Below, in pieces: positions 7,838 through 15,205 of a stretch of DNA of 28,173 bases; the stretch's first letter is position 1, and each line of letters starts with the position of its first letter. Made by a program: the position numbers and the translations under genes. This stretch comes from an uncultured Christensenellaceae bacterium (GTDB lineage: Bacteria > Bacillota > Clostridia > Christensenellales > CAG-138): the NCBI GenBank assembly GCA_902475645.1, contig CABSAH010000004.1:1-28173 (forward strand), in the 5' to 3' direction. The notes under the pieces were generated by a model. The model worked only from the letters and a program-made list of their open reading frames with translations, had not been told where the DNA came from and did no database searches.

Positions 7838-8167
7838 TTACCTTTTTGTGAAGGTGCCGCTTATGCCGTAACCGGTGTTCTCGTTCATGGTAAGGCTGTC
7901 GCCCTCCACGGAGAACGTGTAGGTGGACGGATCGCTCCAGCTTTCCAGCGTGACCGTAAGCTGGTCGCCGTCAATAGTGTATGTACCATTCTGCTTCATA
8001 TAGGCGTTCTCCATGGTGCATTTGCCGTTGCCGTTGAACGTCCAGGTTATTGTGCCGTCCTCACCAAGCTCCGCCGTCCATGTTCCCGCAAGCACATCCT
8101 TGCTGCCGCAGGCGGTCATGGCAAGTATAAGTGTAAGCGTAAGAATCGAAGCAATGATTTTCTTCAT
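7838..8167 (-). CDS. Small lipoprotein with a lipocalin-like (DUF5640-like) fold
   Basis: The 109-residue protein has a clear lipoprotein signal (MKKIIASILTLTLILAMTAC, Cys20). The mature part is a run of short beta strands opening with LAGTWTAEL and containing GNGKCTMENA, GTYTIDGDQLTV and YTFSVEGDSLTM. This pattern is typical of small META/lipocalin-like domains annotated as DUF5640 in Clostridia. AGGAG is 12 bases before the ATG. It sits between the two TM2 genes, 57 and 50 bases away, and is probably part of the same transcript. It would sit on the outer face of the membrane, and its ligand is unknown. Confidence 0.78.
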   Translation of the reverse strand: MKKIIASILTLTLILAMTACGSKDVLAGTWTAELGEDGTITWTFNGNGKCTMENAYMKQNGTYTIDGDQLTVTLESWSDPSTYTFSVEGDSLTMNENTGYGISGTFTKR

Positions 8168-8217
8168 GGTTTTTTGTTATCTCCTGTTCTTGTGTTCTTG
8201 CTTTATTTGTTTTGTGT

Positions 8218-8880
8218 TTATTTTGCCTTCTGTATCGGGGTGCCGTTCTTGTCGGTGAACTTTCCGCACAGTATCTTGATAAGGTCAACAAGATAGCCTA
8301 TGCCGAAAACTCCGGCGGTCAGCAGCCACACTATGCCCGTGCCGATTTTGCCTACATAGAAGCGATGCACGCCAAGGCCGCCGACAAAAAGGCAGAGAAG
8401 CAGCGTAGTCAGCCAATCCTTGGCAGATTCCGCTCCTGCGGGAACCTCGGGCGCGATATAGTCCGCGACCTCCTCGCCGTTCAGTATCTTCTTCACGGTG
8501 TCGGTCACGGCGTCTATATAAGCGCCGCGCTCCGTTGCAAGGCCTACGGTTGCGCCCTTAACGCCCTTGTTAAGCACGCTGTTTTTATCAACGCGCATAC
8601 CGCCTACGGACATTTTAGCCTCCGTAATTACGGGCTGGATGCGTATGTGCGAACCGTCTTTAAGGTAAAGCCAAAGGCCCACATCCAAATTCGGCTCCTT
8701 TGCGAACGCTATGCGCTGGCCGGGTATGCCGCCCTTTATCTCAAACGGCATTTGGAAAGCCGCCGCGCGGGCATTGAGCTTATCCATTATCTCCTCAAGC
8801 GTTGTTGAACAGGGCAAATCAAACTCGCGGGGTGTGGTTGCGAATGCAGCGTCCTTCATGGTGCTTGCAAAGTTTTCCAT
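8218..8880 (-). CDS. TM2-domain protein with a soluble N-terminal domain
   Basis: The protein has 220 residues. Residues 1-140 form a soluble alpha/beta domain that I do not recognise (FEIKGGIPGQRIAFA, LWLYLKDGSHIRIQPVI). Residues 153-220 are a TM2 domain (GGLGVHRFYVGKIGTGIVWL) that matches the 73-residue TM2 protein downstream at nearly every position. AAAGGAG lies six bases before the ATG. With both ends of the TM2 hairpin on one side, the N-terminal domain is most likely cytoplasmic. The duplication of TM2 within one operon, with a lipoprotein gene between, suggests paired roles. Confidence 0.85.
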   Translation of the reverse strand: MENFASTMKDAAFATTPREFDLPCSTTLEEIMDKLNARAAAFQMPFEIKGGIPGQRIAFAKEPNLDVGLWLYLKDGSHIRIQPVITEAKMSVGGMRVDKNSVLNKGVKGATVGLATERGAYIDAVTDTVKKILNGEEVADYIAPEVPAGAESAKDWLTTLLLCLFVGGLGVHRFYVGKIGTGIVWLLTAGVFGIGYLVDLIKILCGKFTDKNGTPIQKAK

Positions 8881-8924
8881 AGCTTTCTCCTTTCTCGGTT
8901 TTGCTTATAAGTTAGGGTTGGGGC

Positions 8925-9347
8925 TTACACGGCTTCGTTCTGCGCCTGATGCTCCTTTGCGTTAAGCACCGCGCCGTAGATATAAAGCCCGGGGACCACA
9001 AGGCCGGTAATGATGCTCATCACGTTGAATTCGCCGCCGTTGACAAGGTTGACGATTATGGACAGCACCGCAAACGCAGCGACTATCGCGCCCCATACTA
9101 TGCACTTCTTGGCGTTTTCAATCTTCTTGCTGTGCTTAATGCCAACAATGCCGGCTATAAGCTGGCAAATGCCGCCTACAAGCGTTATAACGAGCACAAG
9201 ATAATAATCCGCCGTAAGTCCGGAAGCCGCTCCGAGGCTTGCCGCAAGTCCGCCAAGACCTGCTGCCACAACGCCCAGCAGAATCGAGATCACCGACGCG
9301 ATAATCATCAAAATTCCCGTGACCTTCAAGAAATTATGTCCTTTCAT
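8925..9347 (-). CDS. Four-helix membrane protein of unknown function
   Basis: The 140-residue protein has four predicted membrane helices at about 8-30, 46-68, 82-102 and 110-128, connected by short loops, with a lysine-rich cytoplasmic loop after helix 2 (HSKKIENAKK). The ATG has a strong AGGAGG five bases upstream. There is no signal peptide cleavage motif and no catalytic residue pattern. It lies between the large TM2 gene (44 bases) and the zinc-ribbon membrane protein (38 bases), in the same direction. I cannot name the family. Confidence 0.75.
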   Translation of the reverse strand: MKGHNFLKVTGILMIIASVISILLGVVAAGLGGLAASLGAASGLTADYYLVLVITLVGGICQLIAGIVGIKHSKKIENAKKCIVWGAIVAAFAVLSIIVNLVNGGEFNVMSIITGLVVPGLYIYGAVLNAKEHQAQNEAV

Positions 9348-9385
9348 TTTTACCTCCTGATTTGAAATTTTGTTTTTTATTTATT

Positions 9386-10489
9386 CTAAGCAGGGCGCTG
9401 TTTGCCGCACTCTGCACAGAATTTATAGTTGCCGTTCACCCTGCCGCATTTGCATCTCCAGCCGCCCTCGGGAACGGGCAGCGATGCTTGCAGCTCACGC
9501 ATATCCGCGGCTGTTTCCGTAAGCAGCTCCCGCAGCTGCTCCGCATTCTCGCCGTCATATATATTGGTAAAAGCCTCTTCGCCGTCCTCCCATTTGACTA
9601 TTATGCGGCTGCTCACGGCATCCGAATTATAGCGTTTGGGAGAATCGTATTCTTTCAATTCATGCGCGCGAAGCTCCTGAGCAATGCGTTCAAGGTATTG
9701 TGATGCAATGTCATAGGAAAGCTCAAGGTCGCCTATAACTATGCGCTCATGATTTTCGTCATAACATTTGCAGCTGAAGAATATGCCCTCCTTTGGCTGA
9801 AGGAACGCCATCGTTCCCCCGCCAAGCCTGAAGCAGAAGCTCTCGTCTGCCGATGCAGCGGCCTGATCCCAGTAAAAATCCGTTATCCCCGCCGTTTCGC
9901 TTACATTGCGGTTTTCCTTTATGCTAAGCGATTTTTCGTATGCGTCGTGCGCAATGCCAAGCACCGTGCTTTCAAGCTCATTTGCATCTCCGCCGCCGTA
10001 ATTATACGTTACATCATTGCCGCCCTTGCCCCGGCATACGGTCAGCTTGCTGTCCACTGCATCGTAGCTGTCCGATGACGGGCGGCGGTATTCTGGAAGC
10101 TCCGTTTGCCGAAGAAGCGCATCCAAGGCGTCCCATTGTTCCCGCTCAAGCGGCCACGGTATAGGCAAGGAGAATCCGTCGCTGCCGCTTGCTCTTAATT
10201 CATCGCCGACTCTGTCCGTAAATTGTCCGGCGAGCATCGGCTCCCCGTCATACAGATAGAACTGCAAATCAAAGCATTTTTGCCGTACCGCATGGTTCTG
10301 GCTCCATGAAACGTAAACCAAGTCCGTATCGTCGGCATATTCCGTTCCCGCGTCGGGGTTTGTCATGTCGCCCCTATCCATAATGCGGTTCGTGACGAAA
10401 TGGCGGAACAGGAATATTCCCGCTGCCGCAAGCGCTGCAACGACCAATATGATTATAGCGAACTTTTTCACGCTCCCCGTCAGGCCCAT
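9386..10489 (-). CDS. Single-pass membrane protein with C-terminal zinc ribbon
   Basis: I start at the ATG at 10489, which overlaps the stop of the preceding gene by ten bases, a translational-coupling arrangement. The longer frame to 10552 lies entirely inside that gene. The 367-residue product has one membrane helix (about 9-28, FAIIILVVAALAAAGIFLF) and a long unrecognised domain. It ends in a zinc ribbon, CKCGRVNGNYKFCAECGK. A zinc ribbon at the far end suggests either that the bulk is cytoplasmic or that the motif is structural. The topology is unclear. It resembles other zinc-ribbon membrane proteins that accompany TM2 and DUF4428 genes in Clostridia, but no function is shown. Confidence 0.75.
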   Translation of the reverse strand: MGLTGSVKKFAIIILVVAALAAAGIFLFRHFVTNRIMDRGDMTNPDAGTEYADDTDLVYVSWSQNHAVRQKCFDLQFYLYDGEPMLAGQFTDRVGDELRASGSDGFSLPIPWPLEREQWDALDALLRQTELPEYRRPSSDSYDAVDSKLTVCRGKGGNDVTYNYGGGDANELESTVLGIAHDAYEKSLSIKENRNVSETAGITDFYWDQAAASADESFCFRLGGGTMAFLQPKEGIFFSCKCYDENHERIVIGDLELSYDIASQYLERIAQELRAHELKEYDSPKRYNSDAVSSRIIVKWEDGEEAFTNIYDGENAEQLRELLTETAADMRELQASLPVPEGGWRCKCGRVNGNYKFCAECGKQRPA

Positions 10490-10974
10490 GGGTCTTCGGC
10501 TGCGGGCATGCGTATGCCGCTCAGTATGCTTGAATACTCCCACAGGAACCATTCCCCGGTGGAGGGCTTGTTCCTAAGCTTCATGGGTCTTGGCGAATCC
10601 GCCCCCGCGGTTTTCAAAAACACGCGGATATAGCCCGCTTCAACGTCCTGCGGACGGGAATCGTCCATTACGTTCAGCACATACGGCTTATTCGGCGTAT
10701 AGCTGTTTTCGGGCGTTGCGCCTTCAAAATAGGCCAGCGGCAGATAGCTTTTGCCGCGCAGACGGTCCCGCAGGAACTGCACGTCATACGGCGTCATGGG
10801 CTTTGGGCCGCGCAGCACGTTGAAGGCCGCCGTACCGTCCTCCTTATTCCTGTCGAACAATGCCAGCGCGCAAAGGAACAGCGCGCAGGTGTTTTCGGGC
10901 CTTGAAAGCCCCATTGCGGCAAGGGAATTGAATTCATCAAGGTTGCTTGGAATGCTCTGCAATGTAATACGCAT
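10480..10974 (-). CDS. DUF6935-like cytoplasmic protein
   Basis: The 164-residue soluble protein opens MRITLQSIPSNLDEFNSLAA and contains PENTCALFLCALALFD, LRDRLRGKSYLPLAYFEGA and the end EYSSILSGIRMPAAEDPWA. From memory these segments match a conserved Clostridia family annotated as DUF6935. AAAGGA lies seven bases before the ATG. It is 13 bases downstream of the pseudo-receiver gene and overlaps the next gene by ten bases, so the three are almost certainly cotranscribed. There is no membrane segment and no recognisable catalytic motif. The conserved 'RPQDVEAGYIRVFLKTAGADS' segment would form a beta sheet. Function is unknown. Confidence 0.8.
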   Translation of the reverse strand: MRITLQSIPSNLDEFNSLAAMGLSRPENTCALFLCALALFDRNKEDGTAAFNVLRGPKPMTPYDVQFLRDRLRGKSYLPLAYFEGATPENSYTPNKPYVLNVMDDSRPQDVEAGYIRVFLKTAGADSPRPMKLRNKPSTGEWFLWEYSSILSGIRMPAAEDPWA

Positions 10975-10987
10975 GGGTTTTTCCTTT

Positions 10988-11371
10988 CTAAAGAGTGTCT
11001 ATTACGCCCGCAAGATACGATGGGGAAACGGAGGCGTAAATAAAATTATCCACCAGGCGGTCCTTAACGGCCTGCCTAACGTCCGCCGCAAGCATATCGT
11101 CCGCGTTTTCGTCAACAAGCAAAAGTATCTTGCAGCTAAGCCCTGCCTTTTTTATGCTGTTGCGTATTTTTATCCGCTCGTCAAGCGCCCATATGCCCTG
11201 GCGCACAACCTCCATAACAAGCACGTTTGCGCGGAATGTGCGGCACAACGATACCGTTTCGGATGGCTTTAACGAGCGATATACAACATAATCCGGGTCG
11301 CTGTTGGTCAAGCATTGCGTGATCGCATCCGCAAATATTCCGCTTTTCATATCAAGTACAATCCGTCTCAT
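10988..11371 (-). CDS. Receiver-like protein lacking the usual phospho-aspartate
   Basis: The 127-residue protein has the alternating strand/helix pattern of a response-regulator receiver domain: MRRIVLDM, then RANVLVMEVV, then SCKILLLVDENADD. At the end of the third strand, where a phosphorylated Asp would normally be, the residues are VME, so it looks like a pseudo-receiver. There is no DNA-binding domain. It is the first gene of the minus-strand block and is divergent from the sensor/kinase operon 253 bases away, so it may sense or titrate that system. The ribosome binding site is weak (AAAGGCTGAG, more than ten bases upstream). Receiver assignment is by pattern only. Confidence 0.65.
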   Translation of the reverse strand: MRRIVLDMKSGIFADAITQCLTNSDPDYVVYRSLKPSETVSLCRTFRANVLVMEVVRQGIWALDERIKIRNSIKKAGLSCKILLLVDENADDMLAADVRQAVKDRLVDNFIYASVSPSYLAGVIDTL

Positions 11372-11560
11372 ACGCGATCTACTCAGCCTTTCACAAGTCG
11401 TTCACCATAGTTTCCCTATCATTTACAATTTCATATATTATTTTAGCGGTTACGCTTTTGTTTTTCCCCCGCCTTTTGGATAGGTTTCACAAATTTTTTG
11501 CATTTTTTATATTTTTGTAGGCGGCGTATGCACCATTGGGGCTGCACTTACATCGTTTTG

Positions 11561-11589
11561 TTGAATTTTGCCCACTGCCATGATATCAT
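11561..11589 (+). promoter_or_regulatory. Sigma-70-type promoter of the signalling operon
   Basis: TTGAAT (11561-11566), a 17-base spacer and TATCAT (11584-11589) lie 35 bases before the GTG start of the sensor gene. A dyad overlaps the expected transcription start. The rest of the divergent gap (11372-11560) is AT-rich. I found no convincing -35/-10 pair for the minus-strand block in it. Confidence 0.55.
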
Positions 11590-11590
11590 T

Positions 11591-11609
11591 ATACAATTAT
11601 ATATTGTAT
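11591..11609. promoter_or_regulatory. 19-base perfect dyad, candidate operator
   Basis: ATACAAT-TATAT-ATTGTAT is a perfect inverted repeat immediately after the -10 box and before the ribosome binding site AGGAGG (11613-11618). Length and symmetry suit a dimeric LuxR/NarL-type regulator such as the one encoded at 14221-14847. The 8-mer ATATTGTA recurs at the promoter at 14881-14909. Autoregulation is an inference. Confidence 0.5.
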
Positions 11610-11623
11610 TTTAGGAGGTCAGG

Positions 11624-13261
11624 GTGGGCAAAGCAACAAAAAGAAGCATCATAGCGGCAGCTGTCGCCTTGGTATTGGTTGCTTTTGCCATGTGGGTGCG
11701 CTATGCGGACAGGGAGGGCATAATTTCTTGCAAATCAAGCTATGTCCGCGGCGCAATATACGTTGTTCTGCTCTCCGCATGGGGATATTCCGTATATCTT
11801 CGCATTGTGCAAACCCACGTCCGGCGGTATCTGCTTGCGGTTTCGGCGCTGATGGTAATATGGGTCATAATAAGAACAATTAAATATACCGTAAGCGATG
11901 TTGATTTGACGCGCAGGCTATGGTATCTGTTCTATCTGCCCATGATTTTTATACCGCTGCTGTCGCTGTTCATATCCATATCGCTCAGCAAAGCGGAAAG
12001 CTACCGCCCGCCGCGCTGGACATGGGTCATGTATTTCATTGCAGGCATACTGCTGGCGCTTGTGCTTACAAACGACCTGCATGAGCTGGTTTTCACCTAC
12101 CCAAACGGCATAATGAGCGACCGCGATTATGAATACGCCGCCGGATACTATATCATAGCGGCATGGGAGGTGCTTTGCGCCGTTGCAGCAATTACGATAA
12201 TGCTTTTCAAATGCCGCCTGCCGCATTCCAGGCGCTATCTTGTGCTTCCTGTAATACCCCTTGCGCTGTCCGTTGCGTATGCATATGCATATATCACAGA
12301 TGTACACTGGGTGTGGGTCATTGCGGGGGACGTAACGGTGGCGCAATGCATAATATTCACAAGCGTATTCGAAAGCTGCATCCAATGCGGCCTTATACAA
12401 TCCAATATCGGCTATGACGAGCTTTTTGAAGCCGCCGCGCTGCACGTTCAGATAACGGATGAAACTATGCGCATAAAGCACTCCACCGCTGCGGCAGACC
12501 CGCTGTCCGAAGATGAGCTTAGGCAAATGAAGCCCGATACCGTTCTGCTTAACGAAAATACGCTCCTTAACCGCCACCGTCTGCGGCGCGGCTATGTGTT
12601 CTGGAAGGAGGATATATCCGAGCTGAACGAAATAAGGAGCGGGCTTGAAGAGGCGCAGGAGGAGCTGCGCGACATGGGGAACATTTTGGAGGCGGAAAAG
12701 AAGCAGCAGGCAAGGCTGCTTAGGCTTGCGGACGAGAACCTTCTTTATGATATGATGGAGGAGCAAACCTCCGCGCAGACGGCAATGGTGCGCGAGCGGC
12801 TGACAAAGCTTCAGAATACCGACGATATTGAGCTTGCAAGGCGTCTGCTTGGGCAGGTGATAGTTATAGGAACCTACATAAAGCGCAGGAACAACCTTAT
12901 ATTCGTGGGCATGCAGCGCGGCATAATATCCGCGCAGGAATTGAGCCTTTGCCTGAATGAATCGGCTGAAAATTTGACACTGTACGGCGTTGACTGCAAG
13001 GTTATAGTAAAGTGCGGCAGTCAGCTTACGGTAAGGCAGGCTACCGAAGCATATGACCTATTTGAAGCGGCGGTTGAGGCGGGCATAGATTCGCTTGATT
13101 CAATACTGCTTTCAATAGAGGGCGAGGAACGGCCGGACGTGAACATATGCGCCGAATGCGGGCATGATTTGAGCGGGCTTGAAGGGCTGTTCCCGCAGCT
13201 TAAAACGGAACGGGACGACGACGGGCTGCAATATCTTTCGTTGCGGCTTGAAAAAAGCTGA
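11624..13261 (+). CDS. Multi-TM sensor with degenerate histidine-kinase C-terminus
   Basis: The start is GTG with AGGAGG five bases upstream. The 545-residue product has seven or eight membrane helices in residues 8-248. It carries TNDLHELVF (149-157), the hallmark of the histidine-kinase N-terminal 7TM region. Residues about 330-390 form a coiled coil, and LARRLLGQVIVIGTYIKRRNNLIFV resembles the second helix of a dimerisation domain. I see no phospho-accepting H-box and no N-box or DxG motif in the C-terminal part, so it looks like a pseudokinase. A CAEC motif near 505 is odd. The soluble kinase encoded next door lacks any membrane part, so this protein is probably the ligand-sensing half of a split system. 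Confidence 0.8.
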   Translation: MGKATKRSIIAAAVALVLVAFAMWVRYADREGIISCKSSYVRGAIYVVLLSAWGYSVYLRIVQTHVRRYLLAVSALMVIWVIIRTIKYTVSDVDLTRRLWYLFYLPMIFIPLLSLFISISLSKAESYRPPRWTWVMYFIAGILLALVLTNDLHELVFTYPNGIMSDRDYEYAAGYYIIAAWEVLCAVAAITIMLFKCRLPHSRRYLVLPVIPLALSVAYAYAYITDVHWVWVIAGDVTVAQCIIFTSVFESCIQCGLIQSNIGYDELFEAAALHVQITDETMRIKHSTAAADPLSEDELRQMKPDTVLLNENTLLNRHRLRRGYVFWKEDISELNEIRSGLEEAQEELRDMGNILEAEKKQQARLLRLADENLLYDMMEEQTSAQTAMVRERLTKLQNTDDIELARRLLGQVIVIGTYIKRRNNLIFVGMQRGIISAQELSLCLNESAENLTLYGVDCKVIVKCGSQLTVRQATEAYDLFEAAVEAGIDSLDSILLSIEGEERPDVNICAECGHDLSGLEGLFPQLKTERDDDGLQYLSLRLEKS

Positions 13262-13271
13262 GGATAAACGC

Positions 13272-14240
13272 ATGGACAGAATTAAGGAAAGCTTTGACAG
13301 CTTGCCAATAGCCATATGCTTCTTTGACGAAAACGGCATAGTGCGCCTTATAAACCACAGCATGCTCCATGTTGCCAACGCCCTGCGGCATGACGGCATA
13401 CAGACGCTTGACGAGCTGCACGGCGCGCTGCTTTCCCCGCCCGTGCATGTGTGCTGCCTTGATGCCCAGCTGCGCACATATCTTTTTTACGGCAAAAGCG
13501 TTCTGCGCTTTGCCGAGGCGGAGATTACAACACAATACGGCAAGCGCTATACGCAGGTGACTGCGGCGGACGTGACGGAGCTGATAGAAAAGCAGGACGA
13601 GCTTGAGGATGAAAACAAAAAGCTTGCGGATGCTAACAGCAGACTGAGAAGAATGATAGAGCAGATGCCGGAGGTTATACGCAAGGAGGAAACGCTGGCA
13701 ATGAAAATGCGTATCCATGACGATATAGGCCACAGCATACTTTCCGCGCGCAAGGCGCTTATACACGGGGCAGGCTTGAAGGAAATACAGGACAGCGCAA
13801 GAATATGGGAGCGCACCATAGCAACTCTGTACCGCTCCGCTGGCATAAACGCACAGCGCGACCCGCTTGAAGGGGCAAAGGCGCGCGCGGCGGAGATGGG
13901 CGTGAAGATAATAACCGCGGGTATGCTGCCAAAAACGCACTCCGCACGCGGGCTTACGGCGATTGCCATACGCGAATGCGCGGCAAACTGCGCCCGCCAT
14001 GCGGGAGGGACGGAGCTTTATCTGCGCTGCTGGAGCGGCAGCGGATACGCAAATATGATAATTACAAACAACGGCGCCCCGCCTAAGCAGAATATAACGG
14101 AGGGCGGCGGCCTTTCCATGCTGCGTATGCACGTTGAAGGGGAAGGCGGAAAAATGGATATACAAAGCAGGCCGTGCTTTAAGCTTACGCTCAGCTTGCC
14201 GGAAAAGGAGGACATAAAGCATGCAGGTAATGATAGTTGA
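13272..14240 (+). CDS. Soluble histidine kinase with PAS-like domain
   Basis: The ATG at 13272 follows the sensor stop by ten bases, with AGGA nearby. The product has 322 residues. An N-terminal PAS-like domain (SFDSLPIAICFFDENGIVRLI, about 8-28) is followed by a coiled coil (about 104-135) and the H-box MRIHDDIGHSILSARKAL with likely phospho-acceptor His149. An ATPase domain carries an N-box-like IRECAANCARHA (Asn239), an ITNNGAP G1 variant and EGGGLSMLRM as G2. There is no membrane segment, so it depends on another protein for input. The preceding multi-TM pseudokinase is the obvious partner. The 3' end overlaps the response regulator gene by 20 bases. Confidence 0.88.
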   Translation: MDRIKESFDSLPIAICFFDENGIVRLINHSMLHVANALRHDGIQTLDELHGALLSPPVHVCCLDAQLRTYLFYGKSVLRFAEAEITTQYGKRYTQVTAADVTELIEKQDELEDENKKLADANSRLRRMIEQMPEVIRKEETLAMKMRIHDDIGHSILSARKALIHGAGLKEIQDSARIWERTIATLYRSAGINAQRDPLEGAKARAAEMGVKIITAGMLPKTHSARGLTAIAIRECAANCARHAGGTELYLRCWSGSGYANMIITNNGAPPKQNITEGGGLSMLRMHVEGEGGKMDIQSRPCFKLTLSLPEKEDIKHAGNDS

Positions 14241-14847
14241 GGATCAGCTTATAATAAGAAGCCTATTGGAAAGCTATTTCCGCGCGGAGGACGGATACGA
14301 TATAGTCGCCTCCATACCGGGCGCAAGGACGGCCGTTGAATTCTGCAAAACAACGCCCGTTGACCTTATACTTATGGACGTGCAGACGGAAAACAGGGAA
14401 AACGGGCTGACTGCCGTTAAAAAGATAAAGGCCATGCGTCCCAACATGAAAATAATAGTAGTCACCTCCCTGATAGACGGTGCGGTTCTTGAGCAGGCGA
14501 AGGCGTCGGGCGCGGACAGCCTTTGGTACAAGGATTCGGAGCAAAACCGCCTTATGGAGGTTATACATCAAACGGTGGAAGGCGGCCATGTTTTCCCCGA
14601 TGCGCCGCCGACGGCTGAGATAGGCCTTGCAAAAAGCTCCGAATTCACCAAAACGGAGCTGAAGGTGCTGCGCTATCTGCTGCGCGGCCTTTCCTATGCG
14701 CGCATAGTCGGTGAAATGGGCGTGGAGCTTTCAACGGTGAAATTCCATGTGGCAAATATGCTGCAAAAAACGGGGCTTGAAAACAAGCTTCAGCTTGCCC
14801 TTGCCGTAAGCGACGTTAAGCTTATAGCGGACCTTGCCGAGGAATAA
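14221..14847 (+). CDS. LuxR/NarL-family response regulator
   Basis: The 208-residue protein has an N-terminal receiver domain with acidic residues E7-D8, phospho-acceptor Asp53 in LILMDVQ, the conserved T/S in VVTS and the K in WYKD. A linker leads to a C-terminal LuxR-type helix-turn-helix (FTKTELKVLRYLLRGLSYAR, then GVELSTVKFHVANMLQKTG). GGAGG lies upstream of the ATG, and the start lies inside the kinase gene, so the two are translationally coupled. It should be phosphorylated by the adjacent kinase and bind dyads in nearby promoters. The candidates are 11591-11609 and the region around 14904-14918. Target genes are inferred, not shown. Confidence 0.93.
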   Translation: MQVMIVEDQLIIRSLLESYFRAEDGYDIVASIPGARTAVEFCKTTPVDLILMDVQTENRENGLTAVKKIKAMRPNMKIIVVTSLIDGAVLEQAKASGADSLWYKDSEQNRLMEVIHQTVEGGHVFPDAPPTAEIGLAKSSEFTKTELKVLRYLLRGLSYARIVGEMGVELSTVKFHVANMLQKTGLENKLQLALAVSDVKLIADLAEE

Positions 14848-14880
14848 CGCCCGATTTAAGCATACGGTGCGGCCTTACGC

Positions 14881-14909
14881 TTGACCAAATATTTACAGGC
14901 GTGTAATAT
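14881..14909 (+). promoter_or_regulatory. Strong sigma-70 promoter ahead of a micro-ORF
   Basis: TTGACC (14881-14886), exactly 17 bases, then TAATAT (14904-14909) is one of the best promoter matches in the window. The -10 region lies in TAATATTGTAATAT, which shares ATATTGTA with the dyad upstream of the sensor gene. It starts 34 bases after the response regulator stop. The only open frame in the next 200 bases with a good ribosome binding site is the 27-codon ORF at 14971. Confidence 0.65.
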
Positions 14910-14970
14910 TGTAATATCGAACGGGAATTTGCATATCACAACGGCATAATGACAGAAAGGGGAGTAAAAA

Positions 14971-15054
14971 ATGGATATGGATAACGGCGGCATCGTTCAC
15001 ATACAGCAGGATAAGCGTTCCCAAACGACTGGCAGGAAACAAACGAAACTGTAA
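14971..15054 (+). CDS. 27-residue micro-protein, unrecognised
   Basis: The ORF starts at ATG with GGGGAG seven bases upstream (14960-14965) and ends at TAA 15052-15054. The peptide begins MDMDNGGIVHIQQ and ends GRKQTKL: acidic at the start, basic at the end, with no hydrophobic signal segment. It lies between a two-component operon and fhs, about 62 bases downstream of a strong promoter. It could be a regulatory micro-protein, a peptide cue for the system upstream, or a leader ORF for downstream genes. There is no homology basis for any of these. It could also be a chance ORF in a small RNA. The remaining sequence 15055-15177 holds only the hairpins described separately. Confidence 0.45.
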   Translation: MDMDNGGIVHIQQDKRSQTTGRKQTKL

Positions 15055-15108
15055 TCTGCCTATCCTCGCCCATTGGCGCAGGGGAGCGGATGCGGTTTGA
15101 AAGGACGG

Positions 15109-15133
15109 CTTAAACCGCTCCTGTCGGTTTAAG
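15109..15133. repeat. Perfect inverted repeat upstream of fhs
   Basis: CTTAAACCG and CGGTTTAAG form a nine-base perfect dyad around a seven-base loop (CTCCTGT). A further GCGGTTTG lies at 15092-15099, just upstream. No T-run follows on either strand, so it is not a normal terminator. It is an operator or RNA structure candidate 45 bases before the fhs -35 box. A second, imperfect hairpin (CCTCGCC...GGCGCAGG, about 15064-15082) precedes it. Confidence 0.5.
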
Positions 15134-15177
15134 GGCATTACAAAAAAATATATTTCAATAAAAACTGTTTATCGTAT

Positions 15178-15205
15178 TTGCTTTGGCCGCGGTATGGGTT
15201 ATAAT
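15178..15205 (+). promoter_or_regulatory. fhs promoter
   Basis: TTGCTT (15178-15183), a 16-base spacer and TATAAT (15200-15205) give a good sigma-70 promoter about 50 bases before the TTG start. GGCCGC (15185-15190) and GCGGCC (15218-15223) form an inverted repeat around the -10 box. The leader is too short for a folate or ZTP riboswitch. Confidence 0.65.

Noticed and set aside
11624..13261. Reading the 545-residue sensor as a complete histidine kinase
   Set aside because: The 7TM input motif is present, but I see no phospho-accepting His motif, N-box or G-box. The intact motifs are in the next gene.
13200..14222. 340-codon minus-strand ORF opposite the histidine kinase
   Set aside because: It is the antisense of a kinase with clear H-box and ATPase motifs, and it has no ribosome binding site.
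15109..15133. CTTAAACCG/CGGTTTAAG hairpin as a terminator
   Set aside because: No T-run follows on either strand.
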